Source of the DNA: Leptospira biflexa serovar Patoc strain 'Patoc 1 (Paris)'
GTDB taxonomy: Bacteria > Spirochaetota > Leptospiria > Leptospirales > Leptospiraceae
Direction: 5' to 3'
Assembly (NCBI RefSeq): GCF_000017685.1
Contig: NC_010602.1
Location: 496,001 to 560,000 of the forward strand
Length of the DNA stretch: 64,000 nt
Part shown: one piece after another, positions 1 to 9,387 of the stretch
Position numbering within the stretch: position 1 is the first letter of the stretch
Layout of the letters: each line of letters opens with the position of its first letter
Translations under genes and position numbers: made by a program
Notes under the pieces: model-generated
What the model was told of the DNA's origin: nothing
What the model saw: only the letters and a program-made list of their open reading frames with translations
The model's database searches: none

Positions 1-739
1 GTTCTCCAAATAAAAATACTTTTTGGATTTTGGAGCTTGGGTTTCTATAGGGCAGTGTATAAATGTTTCGGATTTGATTCAGATCCATATCCACTTCCAC
101 CAAATAAGAATCAGAATTAGGTGGTAAATACCCTGAGGCATCATTACGGTCTAACCTTTGCAGTAAAACAAACAAACTCGATCCGTCTTGTATCATATAG
201 GATGATTCCACTGACGAGTCAGGAATTCCAGAAGTTGAAAAGGTTTCCCGAAGAGAAGAAAAGGAGACAGCACCAATTTTGATACCAGAACTCCTGCTAT
301 AAATCACTAACTCATCTGCATTGTACAAACTAATAAAGTATTTATCATTCCAAACGGCAATGTCTTGCGGATTTTTTCCTTGACCAACACTAAACTCTTG
401 TTCGGTGAGAAATCCGAACTGAGGGTTCAATACTTGGATAGAATCACGATTCAATCGGTTTACGATAAAAACTCGATCATTCGAATACCTTCCCACTGCA
501 TCGGAATGGATGGGGATGGAGGTGGGAAATGCTGTAAAGGAATTGGGTTCGAAGGTTTTAAATCTTCCTCCGCTTGCAAAATCAGATGTGACAACGCCAA
601 CAGACGTGGGTGATGCTGATAAAAATAAAAATTGGAATAAACTTGGTTTTTTTATTTCCAATTGGCTACATTGGAAAACAAGAAACATAGAAAGAAGGAG
701 TATCCAATGGGGGCCTTTGTTTGTAGGAATTGTATCCAT
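1..739 (-). CDS. Partial lipoprotein, beta-propeller (YncE/NHL-like)
   Basis: Reading the minus strand from ATG at 739 gives an open frame that leaves the window at base 1, so the C-terminus is missing. The N-terminus has a hydrophobic segment ending in LVFQC (Cys 24), a spirochete-type lipobox, so the product is probably a lipoprotein. Further on, segments such as RVFIVNRLNRDSIQVLNP and GKNPQDIAVWNDKYFISLYN look like blades of a YncE/NHL-type beta-propeller. Its ATG overlaps the stop of the TonB-dependent receptor gene by one base (TAATG), so the two are probably translationally coupled. A surface or periplasmic partner in the same uptake system is inferred; the ligand is unknown. Confidence 0.8.
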   Translation of the reverse strand, partial: MDTIPTNKGPHWILLLSMFLVFQCSQLEIKKPSLFQFLFLSASPTSVGVVTSDFASGGRFKTFEPNSFTAFPTSIPIHSDAVGRYSNDRVFIVNRLNRDSIQVLNPQFGFLTEQEFSVGQGKNPQDIAVWNDKYFISLYNADELVIYSRSSGIKIGAVSFSSLRETFSTSGIPDSSVESSYMIQDGSSLFVLLQRLDRNDASGYLPPNSDSYLVEVDMDLNQIRNIYTLPYRNPSSKIQKVFLFGE

Positions 740-2817
740 TAGAATCGATAACTCCCAGTCAGATAATAACTACGGCCCGGTAACGGGTAACCCACCAAAT
801 CTTCTACACGTTTGTCTGTTACGTTTCGCACTTCAAATCCAAAAATCAATTCATTTCCTGTTTCTTTGTTTTTATATGCAGAATATTGGATGTACAAATT
901 CCAAAATTGTCTGGCTGGTAAAAATCCCAAATACTCATTGGTTCGATCTCTAAAATTGGCTCCAATGTATTGGTATTCAATTCCAATTTCGGATGTTTCA
1001 TTAAAAAAGGCAAGTAAGGCGCTTCCTTGGCTTTTGGAACGAAGTGGTAAGTATTTTCCATTTAACGCAGGTGAGTCGGAGTAATTTCTGGCATCTTGGT
1101 AGGTATAATTGAAGTTAAACTTAAGTCCTTTGTTCCAAATGATATTGTGACTAGTTTCGGCACCCCGGATGAATGCTTGGTCTACGTTTTCTGGCCTCAG
1201 AGTAAACTGAGAATTTGGCAAAAACAAAATCATATCATATATTCGTTTTTGAAAGTAGGAAACATCCGATTGGATTTTCCATCCCGATCCAATTTTGGTA
1301 TGGAGATAAAAACCAAAATCCCCGTTTCTACTTTGTTCTGGCCTTAATTTTGTATTCCCGACGATACTTCCTCTTTCACCGAATAATTCAATAAAGCTGG
1401 GAATTCGAAAATCTTTACTGATGTTGGCTAATGTTCCCCATTCCCAATTTTCTTTTTTGATCCAGATGATTTTTAAGCCAAAACTAGGATTGGTGAAATT
1501 TTGCCTTACAGTAAAAACATCGGTGAGTGGATCTAAGAGTTGGTTACGAATGCTTGTTTCATCTTTCCCGAATCGATCCGTATACCGTTCAAAACGTACT
1601 TGTGGGACAAGAAAGAGACGATTGGAAAATAATCGTATTTCATCTTGGAAGGTAAAACTCTGAGTATCCCTTCTTTTTTTTGGTTCTTTTCTTTCCGTTT
1701 CATGATTGGCACGTTTTTCATACCGTGTGAAAAATTCTTGTTCCGTTAAGACGGAGGCACGTAAAACCTGATAATAGTCTAACAAGTACAAAGTGGGAGA
1801 TAATTGAAACCCGTATTGGTTTGTTTTGGTATACGCATTGGGTGTTCCAAAACTAAATTCTGATTTTGGATCAAACAAATCATCTTTTGAAAAGTTCCCA
1901 TAGGTTTTTGTTTCCAATGTCAAATTGGTGAATATAAACTCATTGGTTTCTGTTGTGATCGCCGATGAAAGTTTACTAAACACTCGCCCCACCGAAGTGG
2001 TTTGCCGATTCCCTGGACCTGGTAGACCTTGTTTTCTATGTATATAATCATTTAATAAATTGATTTTGGTTTTGCCTATGTCAAAGGATAGATTCCCAGT
2101 AAACCCAGTTTTACGAAACTGTGCATTCTTTCTTTCATCAATCGTATCATCATATGTATTGAATAATACTGTCCCTTTATTATTGAGATAGGTAAAATTT
2201 TGGTCGGAAGTTTCGTGGAGAGCCTGCACAAAATAAGAACCATTGGTGAATTGGTCCATATGAGTTACCGTTGTTTTTGCTGTTTTGAAACTTCCACCCA
2301 TCAAATTGACTCGTGTGATTGGTTTTTCAAATTTTGTTTTGGAAACCAAGTTGATCGAACCTCCAATGGCCGATCCAGAAAAACCAGCAGGAGTCCCAGA
2401 TTTGTAAATTTCAATCTTTTCTAAATTATCAAACGGTAAATCTGCTAAGTTAATTTCACCACCAAACGAATTATTGATGGGAACTCCATTCCAATAAATT
2501 TTGGATTGGTTGGGATTGGTTCCTCGAAGGGAAAGTGTGGAATAGGATCCAAGACCTCCATATTGGCGAATCCTGACTCCCGCTTCTCGGTTGAGGATAT
2601 CGGGAAGACTCGTATATCTCGTGTTAGCTGAATCTAAATGAATTTCCTTTTGAAAACCAGTTGGGTTTTTGCTAAAGTTACTATTTTGAGAAGAGGATTG
2701 CACATTGGCTTTGATTTCGATGGTTTCTGGTTCTTTTTTTGGAGTCTCTTGCCCATATAGAAGAATTGGTCCGAGTAAGAATCCCATGCATAAAAATAAA
2801 TTGAATTTGGAAACCAT
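739..2817 (-). CDS. TonB-dependent outer-membrane receptor (BtuB-like)
   Basis: A 692-residue protein with a signal peptide ending near LLYGQ. The plug domain follows (around residues 60-180), with conserved pieces PDILNREAGV, LSLRGTNPNQ, IYWNGVPIN, LEKIEIYKSGTPAGFSGSAI and GGSINLVSK. A long beta-barrel ends in an aromatic residue (GSYRF). Such receptors take up siderophores, cobalamin or sugars across the outer membrane using TonB energy; plug spacing resembles BtuB, but the substrate cannot be read from sequence. I chose ATG at 2817 because AAGGA lies about 7 bases upstream; an in-frame TTG at 2847 is less likely. It overlaps the lipoprotein gene downstream by TAATG and is divergent from the PfkB kinase gene. 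Confidence 0.9.
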   Translation of the reverse strand: MVSKFNLFLCMGFLLGPILLYGQETPKKEPETIEIKANVQSSSQNSNFSKNPTGFQKEIHLDSANTRYTSLPDILNREAGVRIRQYGGLGSYSTLSLRGTNPNQSKIYWNGVPINNSFGGEINLADLPFDNLEKIEIYKSGTPAGFSGSAIGGSINLVSKTKFEKPITRVNLMGGSFKTAKTTVTHMDQFTNGSYFVQALHETSDQNFTYLNNKGTVLFNTYDDTIDERKNAQFRKTGFTGNLSFDIGKTKINLLNDYIHRKQGLPGPGNRQTTSVGRVFSKLSSAITTETNEFIFTNLTLETKTYGNFSKDDLFDPKSEFSFGTPNAYTKTNQYGFQLSPTLYLLDYYQVLRASVLTEQEFFTRYEKRANHETERKEPKKRRDTQSFTFQDEIRLFSNRLFLVPQVRFERYTDRFGKDETSIRNQLLDPLTDVFTVRQNFTNPSFGLKIIWIKKENWEWGTLANISKDFRIPSFIELFGERGSIVGNTKLRPEQSRNGDFGFYLHTKIGSGWKIQSDVSYFQKRIYDMILFLPNSQFTLRPENVDQAFIRGAETSHNIIWNKGLKFNFNYTYQDARNYSDSPALNGKYLPLRSKSQGSALLAFFNETSEIGIEYQYIGANFRDRTNEYLGFLPARQFWNLYIQYSAYKNKETGNELIFGFEVRNVTDKRVEDLVGYPLPGRSYYLTGSYRF

Positions 2818-2900
2818 GAAGTCCTTTTTTTCTCGGTACCTTGCCAAACTGGAATAGGAAAATTGAGTGTCAATTCCCTAAAGGAAAAAAGCATTGTCCC

Positions 2901-3902
2901 ATGAGACATTACGACGTATTCGGCGTAGGGAACGCCCTGGTAGATATCATTGCCTTCATAGATCCAAAATTTTTAGAAAAACAAAATATCACCAAAGGTG
3001 TGATGACCTTAGTTGATGAATCCAGGCAAGGTCAAATTCTTGCAGATCTTCATGATGAGAAGAAGGAACTTAGGTCAGGTGGAAGTGCCGCAAACACGAT
3101 GATTGCCATTGCCAATTCTGGTGGTACTTGCTGTTATACGGGAAAAGTCACTCATGATACATATGGTGAATTTTATAAAAAAGATATGGAAGATGCGGGA
3201 GTTTTATTTGAGACCACTCCTGACAAATTAGGACATACGGGAACTTGTGTAGTTCTCACAACACCTGACGCCGAAAGGACAATGCTTACCAATCTTGCGA
3301 TTTCTACTTCACTTGGCCCTGACGATATCGATATTGAAAACTTAAAAAAAAGTAAGTATGTCTATGTGGAAGGGTATTTATGGGATGGTGATTCCACAAA
3401 AAAAGCAAGTGAACTTACGATGAAAATTGCAAAAGAAAACAAGGTAAAGGTATCCTTTACATACAGCGATCCTTTTTGTGTGAATCGTTCTAGAGATGAG
3501 TTCATCCATTTAACAAAAGAATACGTTGATGTCGTTTTTTGTAATACAGAAGAAGGGCTTGCCTTAAGTGGTGCCAAAACAGCTGAAGAAGCAGTACAAT
3601 TTATATCTAAACTTTGTTCTTTGGTATTTATGACTGCAGGAAAAGAGGGAGCTTATGTTGCTGAAAACGGCAAAATCACTTTGGTTCCTGGATTTCCTGT
3701 GAAGCCGATTGATACGACAGGAGCAGGAGATGCTTTTGCGGCTGGGGTATTGTATGGCCTCACCCAAGGTTATTCTGCACAAAAGTCGGCAAGATGGGGC
3801 AATTATGTTGCTTCGCGTATCGTTTGTGAGGTGGGACCAAGGTTATCTGTAAAACTTATGGGCCGCCAAGAAGAAATTTTAACCGGTTTCCAAGATCAGT
3901 AA
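2901..3902 (+). CDS. PfkB-family sugar/adenosine kinase
   Basis: A 333-residue ribokinase-fold protein. It has the N-terminal substrate-binding region (VGNALVDI, then RSGGSAANTMIAIAN) and the PfkB C-terminal signature DTTGAGDAFAAG with catalytic base Asp 277. Members phosphorylate ribose, fructose, nucleosides or related sugars with ATP. The N-terminal spacing is closest to the adenosine-kinase-like branch, but the substrate is not proven. ATG at 2901 gives the normal family N-terminus; an upstream in-frame TTG would add 20 atypical residues. It is monocistronic, divergent from the TonB receptor and convergent with the response regulator, separated from it by an inverted repeat. Confidence 0.88.
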   Translation: MRHYDVFGVGNALVDIIAFIDPKFLEKQNITKGVMTLVDESRQGQILADLHDEKKELRSGGSAANTMIAIANSGGTCCYTGKVTHDTYGEFYKKDMEDAGVLFETTPDKLGHTGTCVVLTTPDAERTMLTNLAISTSLGPDDIDIENLKKSKYVYVEGYLWDGDSTKKASELTMKIAKENKVKVSFTYSDPFCVNRSRDEFIHLTKEYVDVVFCNTEEGLALSGAKTAEEAVQFISKLCSLVFMTAGKEGAYVAENGKITLVPGFPVKPIDTTGAGDAFAAGVLYGLTQGYSAQKSARWGNYVASRIVCEVGPRLSVKLMGRQEEILTGFQDQ

Positions 3903-3923
3903 TTTAAAAAAGAAATTACTGAT
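3895..3923. terminator. Convergent hairpin containing both stop codons
   Basis: An 11-bp perfect inverted repeat (ATCAGTAATTT / AAATTACTGAT) with a 7-base A-rich loop. It spans the stop codon of the PfkB kinase (3900-3902) and that of the convergent response regulator (3916-3918). It is placed as a bidirectional terminator would be, but neither side has a clear U-tract, so function is inferred. Confidence 0.5.
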
Positions 3924-4311
3924 GATGAAAATCCTCCCATAGGGTTTGGATTTTTTCTGAGATTTCAAGAGGGGCAAAGGGTTTTTCAATCACACCAATG
4001 CCCCCTCTTTTTTGGTATTCCAGAATTTCATTCTTTAACACGCGTGACGTGATAAATGCAACAGGGATGTTTTTTGTCTCTGGGAAAATTTTTAATTCTT
4101 CAATGAGTTCCATCCCATTCATACCTGGCATAAGTACATCCAAGAGGATCAAATCAGGTTGCAGGATGATGGCTTTTTGTAATCCTTCCGGACCAGTTTT
4201 TGCAAAACTCACTTCATAACTTGAGTTAAATGCAAGTGCGATCCTAAGGATTTCGACAATGTCTTCTTCATCTTCCACGATTAACACGTGTTTTAAGGCC
4301 TGTATGCTCAT
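3916..4311 (-). CDS. Single-domain response regulator
   Basis: A 131-residue stand-alone receiver domain. It has the acidic pocket (EDEED at residues 13-17), phosphoacceptor Asp 58 in LILLDVLMPGMNG, Thr 88 in FITSR and Lys 110 in VIEKPFAP. No output domain follows, so it likely acts through protein contacts, as CheY or Spo0F-type regulators do. Its ATG overlaps the stop of the histidine kinase gene (ATGA), so the two form an operon and very probably a cognate pair. Confidence 0.93.
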   Translation of the reverse strand: MSIQALKHVLIVEDEEDIVEILRIALAFNSSYEVSFAKTGPEGLQKAIILQPDLILLDVLMPGMNGMELIEELKIFPETKNIPVAFITSRVLKNEILEYQKRGGIGVIEKPFAPLEISEKIQTLWEDFHHQ

Positions 4312-5822
4312 TGGTTCATCCCAACAGGAATTTGTCCTGGTATTACAATTGGTAGTTCAATGGTAAAAACAGTTCCCGAATCATCAGAAAAAAAGTAAAT
4401 TTTCCCATTCATGGCTTCGACAAATCCTTTCGTGATGGAAAGTCCAAGCCCAGATCCACCTACCAATTTGTCCTTCGGTGGTGCCCCTTGGGCAAATCTG
4501 TGGAAAAGTCTTGGAGCAAAGTTCGGATCAATGCCAGGTCCATTATCCCTGATTTGGATTTTTGCCTTTGTTGCATCTGTTTGGACAGAGATGGTCACTT
4601 CCGAAAACTTGGGGGTGTATTTCACCGCATTGGAAATCAAATTGGTGATACAATGGTTCAATCGGTCTTCATCTACATAAACACTTGTTTGTGGGAAATT
4701 AGAATCAAAATTCAAAAGCACATGATATTGTTCTGCAAACGTGCGCATTCCATCCACTGAAGTTTGTAGAATTTCTTTCAGTTGGTAGGTTCTAAATTTA
4801 AAATTGATATTACCAGAATCCAATGCTTCGATATCGAGAAGGTCAGTCACAAACCGAACGAGTCTTTGTGTATTTTTACGACAAATATTGAGTAAGGATT
4901 TTGTTTGGTTGGATACTTCTCCCGCCACTCCCGCAAGCAGTAAATCAATGGAACCTTTAATCGATGTGAGTGGGGTTCGCAATTCATGACTCACCAAACT
5001 GATGAATTCGTTTTTTAAAGCCTCTGCTTTTTTTCGTTCTGTGATATTCCGAATGATGGCAAGTGCATCCACTTCCCCCGTTTTGGTGAATCTTGCTTCG
5101 AAACATTTTTCACCGTCTGCGTCGTGGATCGAATATTCAACTGCTTTGCTAACACCCAAATCAATCACTTGCCGAAGTATGGTTTGGATTTCTTCTAATT
5201 TATTTTCCGGAAAAATTTCTTTTATGTCAGAATAACAAAGATTTGTTTCTTTGTTTTTACAATCCCATCCTGTGAAATGAGGGAATTCTTTGTGATTGAT
5301 GGCCTGACCATTCCTATGGATTCCATAGAGTAAATCAGGTAAAGCATTCAGAATGGTTTTGTTTTTGGTGATGATTTGGCTATATTCATCTTTTGCATTT
5401 TTTGTGTGTGTGACTTCTGTTGCAATGATGATGGTAAAATTTTCCTGAGGGAAAACTTGCATATCGTACCAACCCAAAGTTTCAAAGTAGGTTTCTTCTG
5501 ATCGAAATGTTTTTTTCTCTTTGATGGCTTCCGATAGTTGGTTTCCAAATTCAATTGTTTGTAAAACAGGAAATAAATTCCAAATATTTTGCCCTAACAA
5601 TTCTTCTGCGGATTTTCCCGCCATTTCGACGGCTTTTGCGTTGACATAGGTGTAGTTTCCATCCTTGTCTAATACATACACTGCATTCGTACGAGTTTCT
5701 AGGATTTTGTCAAAGTATTGTGGGACAAAATTGTGCCAATTTTGGCCAAGAAGTTGCTTTGCATCAAAAAAGCTCGCTTCATCCTTGAAAAAGCTTTTGA
5801 TTTTTTCCAGAAATTCATTCAT
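4308..5822 (-). CDS. PAS-domain sensor histidine kinase
   Basis: A 504-residue kinase without obvious membrane segments, so probably cytoplasmic. PAS-like domains lie at about residues 40-140 (NAVYVLDKDGNYTYVNAKAV) and 150-260. The dimerisation/H-box follows with phosphoacceptor His 279 in FISLVSHELRTPLTSIKG. The HATPase domain has an N-box (NHCITNLISNAVKYTP), G1 box DNGPGIDP and G2 box GGSGLGLSIT. It presumably phosphorylates the overlapping downstream receiver protein. Position alone does not reveal the signal. It is divergent from the Gld-type ABC operon, with only 32 bases between starts. Confidence 0.93.
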   Translation of the reverse strand: MNEFLEKIKSFFKDEASFFDAKQLLGQNWHNFVPQYFDKILETRTNAVYVLDKDGNYTYVNAKAVEMAGKSAEELLGQNIWNLFPVLQTIEFGNQLSEAIKEKKTFRSEETYFETLGWYDMQVFPQENFTIIIATEVTHTKNAKDEYSQIITKNKTILNALPDLLYGIHRNGQAINHKEFPHFTGWDCKNKETNLCYSDIKEIFPENKLEEIQTILRQVIDLGVSKAVEYSIHDADGEKCFEARFTKTGEVDALAIIRNITERKKAEALKNEFISLVSHELRTPLTSIKGSIDLLLAGVAGEVSNQTKSLLNICRKNTQRLVRFVTDLLDIEALDSGNINFKFRTYQLKEILQTSVDGMRTFAEQYHVLLNFDSNFPQTSVYVDEDRLNHCITNLISNAVKYTPKFSEVTISVQTDATKAKIQIRDNGPGIDPNFAPRLFHRFAQGAPPKDKLVGGSGLGLSITKGFVEAMNGKIYFFSDDSGTVFTIELPIVIPGQIPVGMNQ

Positions 5823-5854
5823 AGGTGCAGGTATACGAAAACTAAACCAAAGTT

Positions 5855-6784
5855 ATGATACAAGTCAGCAATTTATCCAAATTTTACGGCGAAAAACGAG
5901 CCATTTCAGGGCTCAATTTTAAATTAGAGAAAGGTGAGATCGTGGGTCTTCTGGGACTCAATGGCGCGGGAAAAACCACCACCATTCGGATCCTCACAGG
6001 GTATTTGATTCCGAGCGCAGGGGATGCCTCCATCGATGGAAAGTCCATCTTTGATTATCCCTTAGAAGCAAAACAGAAAATCGGGTATTTACCAGAAACA
6101 CCACCTCTTTATGAAGATATGACAATATCCGAATACCTTCAATTTGTGGGTAGGATCAAAAAAATTGAAGAACCAAAACTCACATCAGAAATGGAGAAGG
6201 TGATTGAAAAAACAAACCTCGGTCATGTAAAGGATAAACTCATTGGCACCTTGTCACTCGGGTATCGCAAACGAGTGGGAATTGCACAAGCCATTCTAGG
6301 TGATCCGGAAATTGTGATCATGGACGAACCTATCTCTGGTCTTGATCCAAAACAAATTGTTGAGATCAGAAGTCTGATCCGCAGTTTGGCTGGCAATCAT
6401 ACCGTGCTCATTTCAAGCCATATCCTCACAGAGATTTATAAAACATGTGATAAATTTTTATTCATTCACAAAGGAAGTTTGAAACAGGAACTTTCACTTT
6501 CTCGATTGGAAGAGGAGATGAATCGACTTGCTGGTTGGGAAGTGGGTTTGTCTGGTAAACCAAAAGAAGACTTAAGTCAATTTATGAAAACAGTCATTTC
6601 TGAAAATGATACTGTTTCCGATATGGGTTCTGGTAAAGAAGAAGAAATGTTTTTAGTGAGAACAACAAATCCAAAACAATTCAAAGAATCTTTGTTTTCC
6701 AAAGCATTGTCTTCTGGAATTCAAATTGAATCATTAAAAAAACAAGAAGTGTCACTCGAACAAATTTTTATGGAGAAAATATGA
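5855..6784 (+). CDS. ABC transporter ATP-binding protein (GldA-like)
   Basis: A 309-residue ATPase with Walker [11 protein letters not shown], a signature loop [16 protein letters not shown] (LSxGxxxR form), Walker [14 protein letters not shown] and a switch His in LISSHIL. A C-terminal extension of about 90 residues is typical of the GldA/CcmA-like group. It energises the membrane protein encoded next (ATGA overlap). In Bacteroidetes GldA-GldF-GldG is needed for gliding. Outside that group the same trio occurs widely with no known gliding role, so envelope export or remodelling is only inferred here. It heads an overlapping operon reaching pheS. Confidence 0.92.
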   Translation: MIQVSNLSKFYGEKRAISGLNFKLEKGEIVGLLGLNGAGKTTTIRILTGYLIPSAGDASIDGKSIFDYPLEAKQKIGYLPETPPLYEDMTISEYLQFVGRIKKIEEPKLTSEMEKVIEKTNLGHVKDKLIGTLSLGYRKRVGIAQAILGDPEIVIMDEPISGLDPKQIVEIRSLIRSLAGNHTVLISSHILTEIYKTCDKFLFIHKGSLKQELSLSRLEEEMNRLAGWEVGLSGKPKEDLSQFMKTVISENDTVSDMGSGKEEEMFLVRTTNPKQFKESLFSKALSSGIQIESLKKQEVSLEQIFMEKI

Positions 6785-7512
6785 ACTGGCAAACGGCTGT
6801 TTGGATCTATAAAAAAGAATTACGATTATTTTTTGGAACCTATATGGGACCTCTTGTATTAGGTGGAACTGCGTTTTTAAATGCTCTCTTCGTAATGATC
6901 CTCAATTTTAATGGGACTGCCAATTACGAAATAGCAACTTACATCACCTTCATCTCGTTTATGACAACCATCCTCATTGCGATGGTCATCATATCCATGG
7001 GTTCGATTGTGGAAGAACGTAATAAAGGTACTTTGGAACTTCTATTCACCTCTCCCATCACCGATTTGGAAATTGTCTTCGGCAAATTTATGTTTGGTGT
7101 GACAGTTTGTGCCATCATCACTGTATTTATCAACGGACTTTTCCCACTTCTATTGTATGCATTTTGGAAAGCTCCGTTTTATATGGTGGCATCGGGAAGT
7201 GTTGGTGTATTTTTACTTGGAATTTTTACCTTCACCATTGGCATGTTTGGTTCCAGTCTTGGGAAAAATCAAATGATATCACTTTTAATTTCTGTGCTTA
7301 TCATTTTGACACTTTGGGTGGTTGGATATTTTTCTCATTTATTCCAAGCAACTACAAGAAAGGTATTATTCCACTTACATATCTTTTCCCACTTTGCAGC
7401 CTTTGCCAAAGGTGTATTACCATTAACAGGCATTGTATTTTTCCTAAGTGGAACTTTCCTATTTTTGTACTTAACCGTGAAGGTCTTGGAATCCAGGAGA
7501 TGGAGAGGGTAA
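6781..7512 (+). CDS. ABC-2 type permease (GldF-like)
   Basis: A 243-residue polytopic membrane protein with about six hydrophobic segments. It carries the ABC-2 hallmark between the second and third ([20 protein letters not shown]), where the RxxGTLE stretch is typical of GldF and NosY-type permeases. The start codon overlaps the ATPase stop. The next gene encodes the GldG-type periplasmic partner, so the three probably make one complex. Confidence 0.9.
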   Translation: MNWQTAVWIYKKELRLFFGTYMGPLVLGGTAFLNALFVMILNFNGTANYEIATYITFISFMTTILIAMVIISMGSIVEERNKGTLELLFTSPITDLEIVFGKFMFGVTVCAIITVFINGLFPLLLYAFWKAPFYMVASGSVGVFLLGIFTFTIGMFGSSLGKNQMISLLISVLIILTLWVVGYFSHLFQATTRKVLFHLHIFSHFAAFAKGVLPLTGIVFFLSGTFLFLYLTVKVLESRRWRG

Positions 7513-7515
7513 ATC

Positions 7516-9387
7516 ATGTTATTATCAGCTGATCGAGTTTTACCGTTTGTTAGTTTAGTTTCACTTTTCGCCTATTTCTTGTTTGATGGAATGGTCGTAG
7601 ATCCGAAACGAAAAATCCTTTTTTTAGGTGTTGTGTTTTTGTTTTTGGCATCGGATACGATTGTCCGAGCGTTTTCGAAAGGAATTCGAAAAGAGGACCA
7701 AAATCGTTACATTGCGGCTGTTTTTGGGATCGCAGCATTTTTACTCTCCGTCTTACGAGATTTTTTGGATTTAAAACCAGTGGCAGGTTTTAATGAAGAG
7801 GTAAGTTCTATCCCCAAAATCAGAGAATTCCTGCTTTTATGTGTGGTTCTTTTTTCTTTGGTATTCCTTTTACAAATCATTCTGTTAGAAATTGGAAAGT
7901 CCTCTCTCGAAGCACAAAGTAATTTAGCAAAATCCAAAAGTTCCTTATTACAAAATGCGGTGCTTGGGTTTTTGTTTGTATTACCCATACTTGTGGCTGT
8001 AAATTACTTTGCGATCAAACGAAACTATAACTTCGATTTGAGTAGCCAAGGTAAGTTCTCTTTATCACAAATTTCTCGTAACCTTATTAAACCCATCACA
8101 GAAGATGTGACCATCACAGCGTTTTACCCACGCCCACTGGAAGCTGACGGGCCTGCTAATGGTGACAAACTTGCTGCATTTGCCTTAACACGCGTAAGGC
8201 CTGATATTGAAATTTTACTCGACCAAATCAAATCAGAAAATGCACATATTACTGTTCAATTCATCAATGCCGATGTCGAAATGGATTTGTTAAGAGATTT
8301 TGGACAAGTTTCCAATGGAACCATTTTTGTTCGTTCTAAAAAACAATCTTCTCTCACGTCTACAACACCATTTGCAGAAGAACGTGTCATCGCAAAAGAA
8401 CCAAAAGATTTGGAGGACTTAGAACGTAAGTTAGTTGGTGCACTTTTAAATGTGACAACCGTGCAGAAAAAAGTTTACTTTACGGTTGCCAATGGAGAAC
8501 GGTATGGAGCTTCCTTTCGAGCGCTTCCCAATGAACAAGTGAACCGTTTTGTATCTTCTTTGCAGTTTTTAAACTTTAAAGTGGCAGAACTTGGATTTGC
8601 GCAAGGTTGGCCTTCTAAATTACCAGAAGATGCCGATATGCTTGTGATCCTTGGTCCCACTGTTCCCTTTTCCAAAGAAGCCAAAGAAGAACTCACCAAA
8701 TTTGTGTTAGAGAAAAATGGGAAAGTTCTCATCACTATGGAACCAAAAGGGAGTGAAGACTTTACTTGGTTATTACAATCGGCTGGATTAAAATTTAAAT
8801 CCACTCCTCTCGTCGAACGAGAAGAAAAACCAGGTTTTGTTGTTGCCAAACGATTTCCAGACAACCGTCTCACCGATCTTTTACAAAAAAAGGATATGGG
8901 AATTTTATTTCCTTACAGTGGATTTTTAGAATCAGAACCCAATGCACCCACTCCTTATGTTTGGAAATCGGAAACCTTACTTGAGTCTGGTTTTGACGCA
9001 TACCAAGATGAAAACAAAAATGGAAAACTGGATCCAAACGAAAAAAAAGAGAGTAAAATCCTTTCAGTCGTTTTATCTCCAATGTCACTCACTGGAGATA
9101 AGTTAGGAAAAATCATATTACACACAGGAACCACTTGGATCACAGACCAATTCATTCCGTATGTGATGAACTCTCAATTTTCCACTGTTTCGATCACGGG
9201 ATTATTCCAAGACAATATCGTTGCAGAAATTCCATTAAAAAAAGAAGAAGTGGATACCATTTCATTGTCCGACAATCAAAAGTTAGTTGCTTGGGTCATC
9301 GGAGTCTTTTTATTCCCAGGATTTATTTTGGCAGTTGGTTCTTACTTTGTATATACCCGACGCAAACATTCCATGTTAGAAGTATGA
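7516..9387 (+). CDS. GldG-like ABC-associated periplasmic protein
   Basis: A 623-residue protein with several N-terminal membrane segments (to about residue 165). A large extracytoplasmic region follows, resembling the GldG/DUF4350 auxiliary domain (NFDLSSQGKFSLSQISRNL, then VYFTVANGERYG, then DMLVILGPTVPFSKEAKEEL). A final membrane helix lies near the C-terminus (LVAWVIGVFLFPGFILAVGS). Many GldF and GldG proteins are separate, as here. It starts four bases after the permease gene and its stop overlaps the next start. Confidence 0.85.
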   Translation: MLLSADRVLPFVSLVSLFAYFLFDGMVVDPKRKILFLGVVFLFLASDTIVRAFSKGIRKEDQNRYIAAVFGIAAFLLSVLRDFLDLKPVAGFNEEVSSIPKIREFLLLCVVLFSLVFLLQIILLEIGKSSLEAQSNLAKSKSSLLQNAVLGFLFVLPILVAVNYFAIKRNYNFDLSSQGKFSLSQISRNLIKPITEDVTITAFYPRPLEADGPANGDKLAAFALTRVRPDIEILLDQIKSENAHITVQFINADVEMDLLRDFGQVSNGTIFVRSKKQSSLTSTTPFAEERVIAKEPKDLEDLERKLVGALLNVTTVQKKVYFTVANGERYGASFRALPNEQVNRFVSSLQFLNFKVAELGFAQGWPSKLPEDADMLVILGPTVPFSKEAKEELTKFVLEKNGKVLITMEPKGSEDFTWLLQSAGLKFKSTPLVEREEKPGFVVAKRFPDNRLTDLLQKKDMGILFPYSGFLESEPNAPTPYVWKSETLLESGFDAYQDENKNGKLDPNEKKESKILSVVLSPMSLTGDKLGKIILHTGTTWITDQFIPYVMNSQFSTVSITGLFQDNIVAEIPLKKEEVDTISLSDNQKLVAWVIGVFLFPGFILAVGSYFVYTRRKHSMLEV

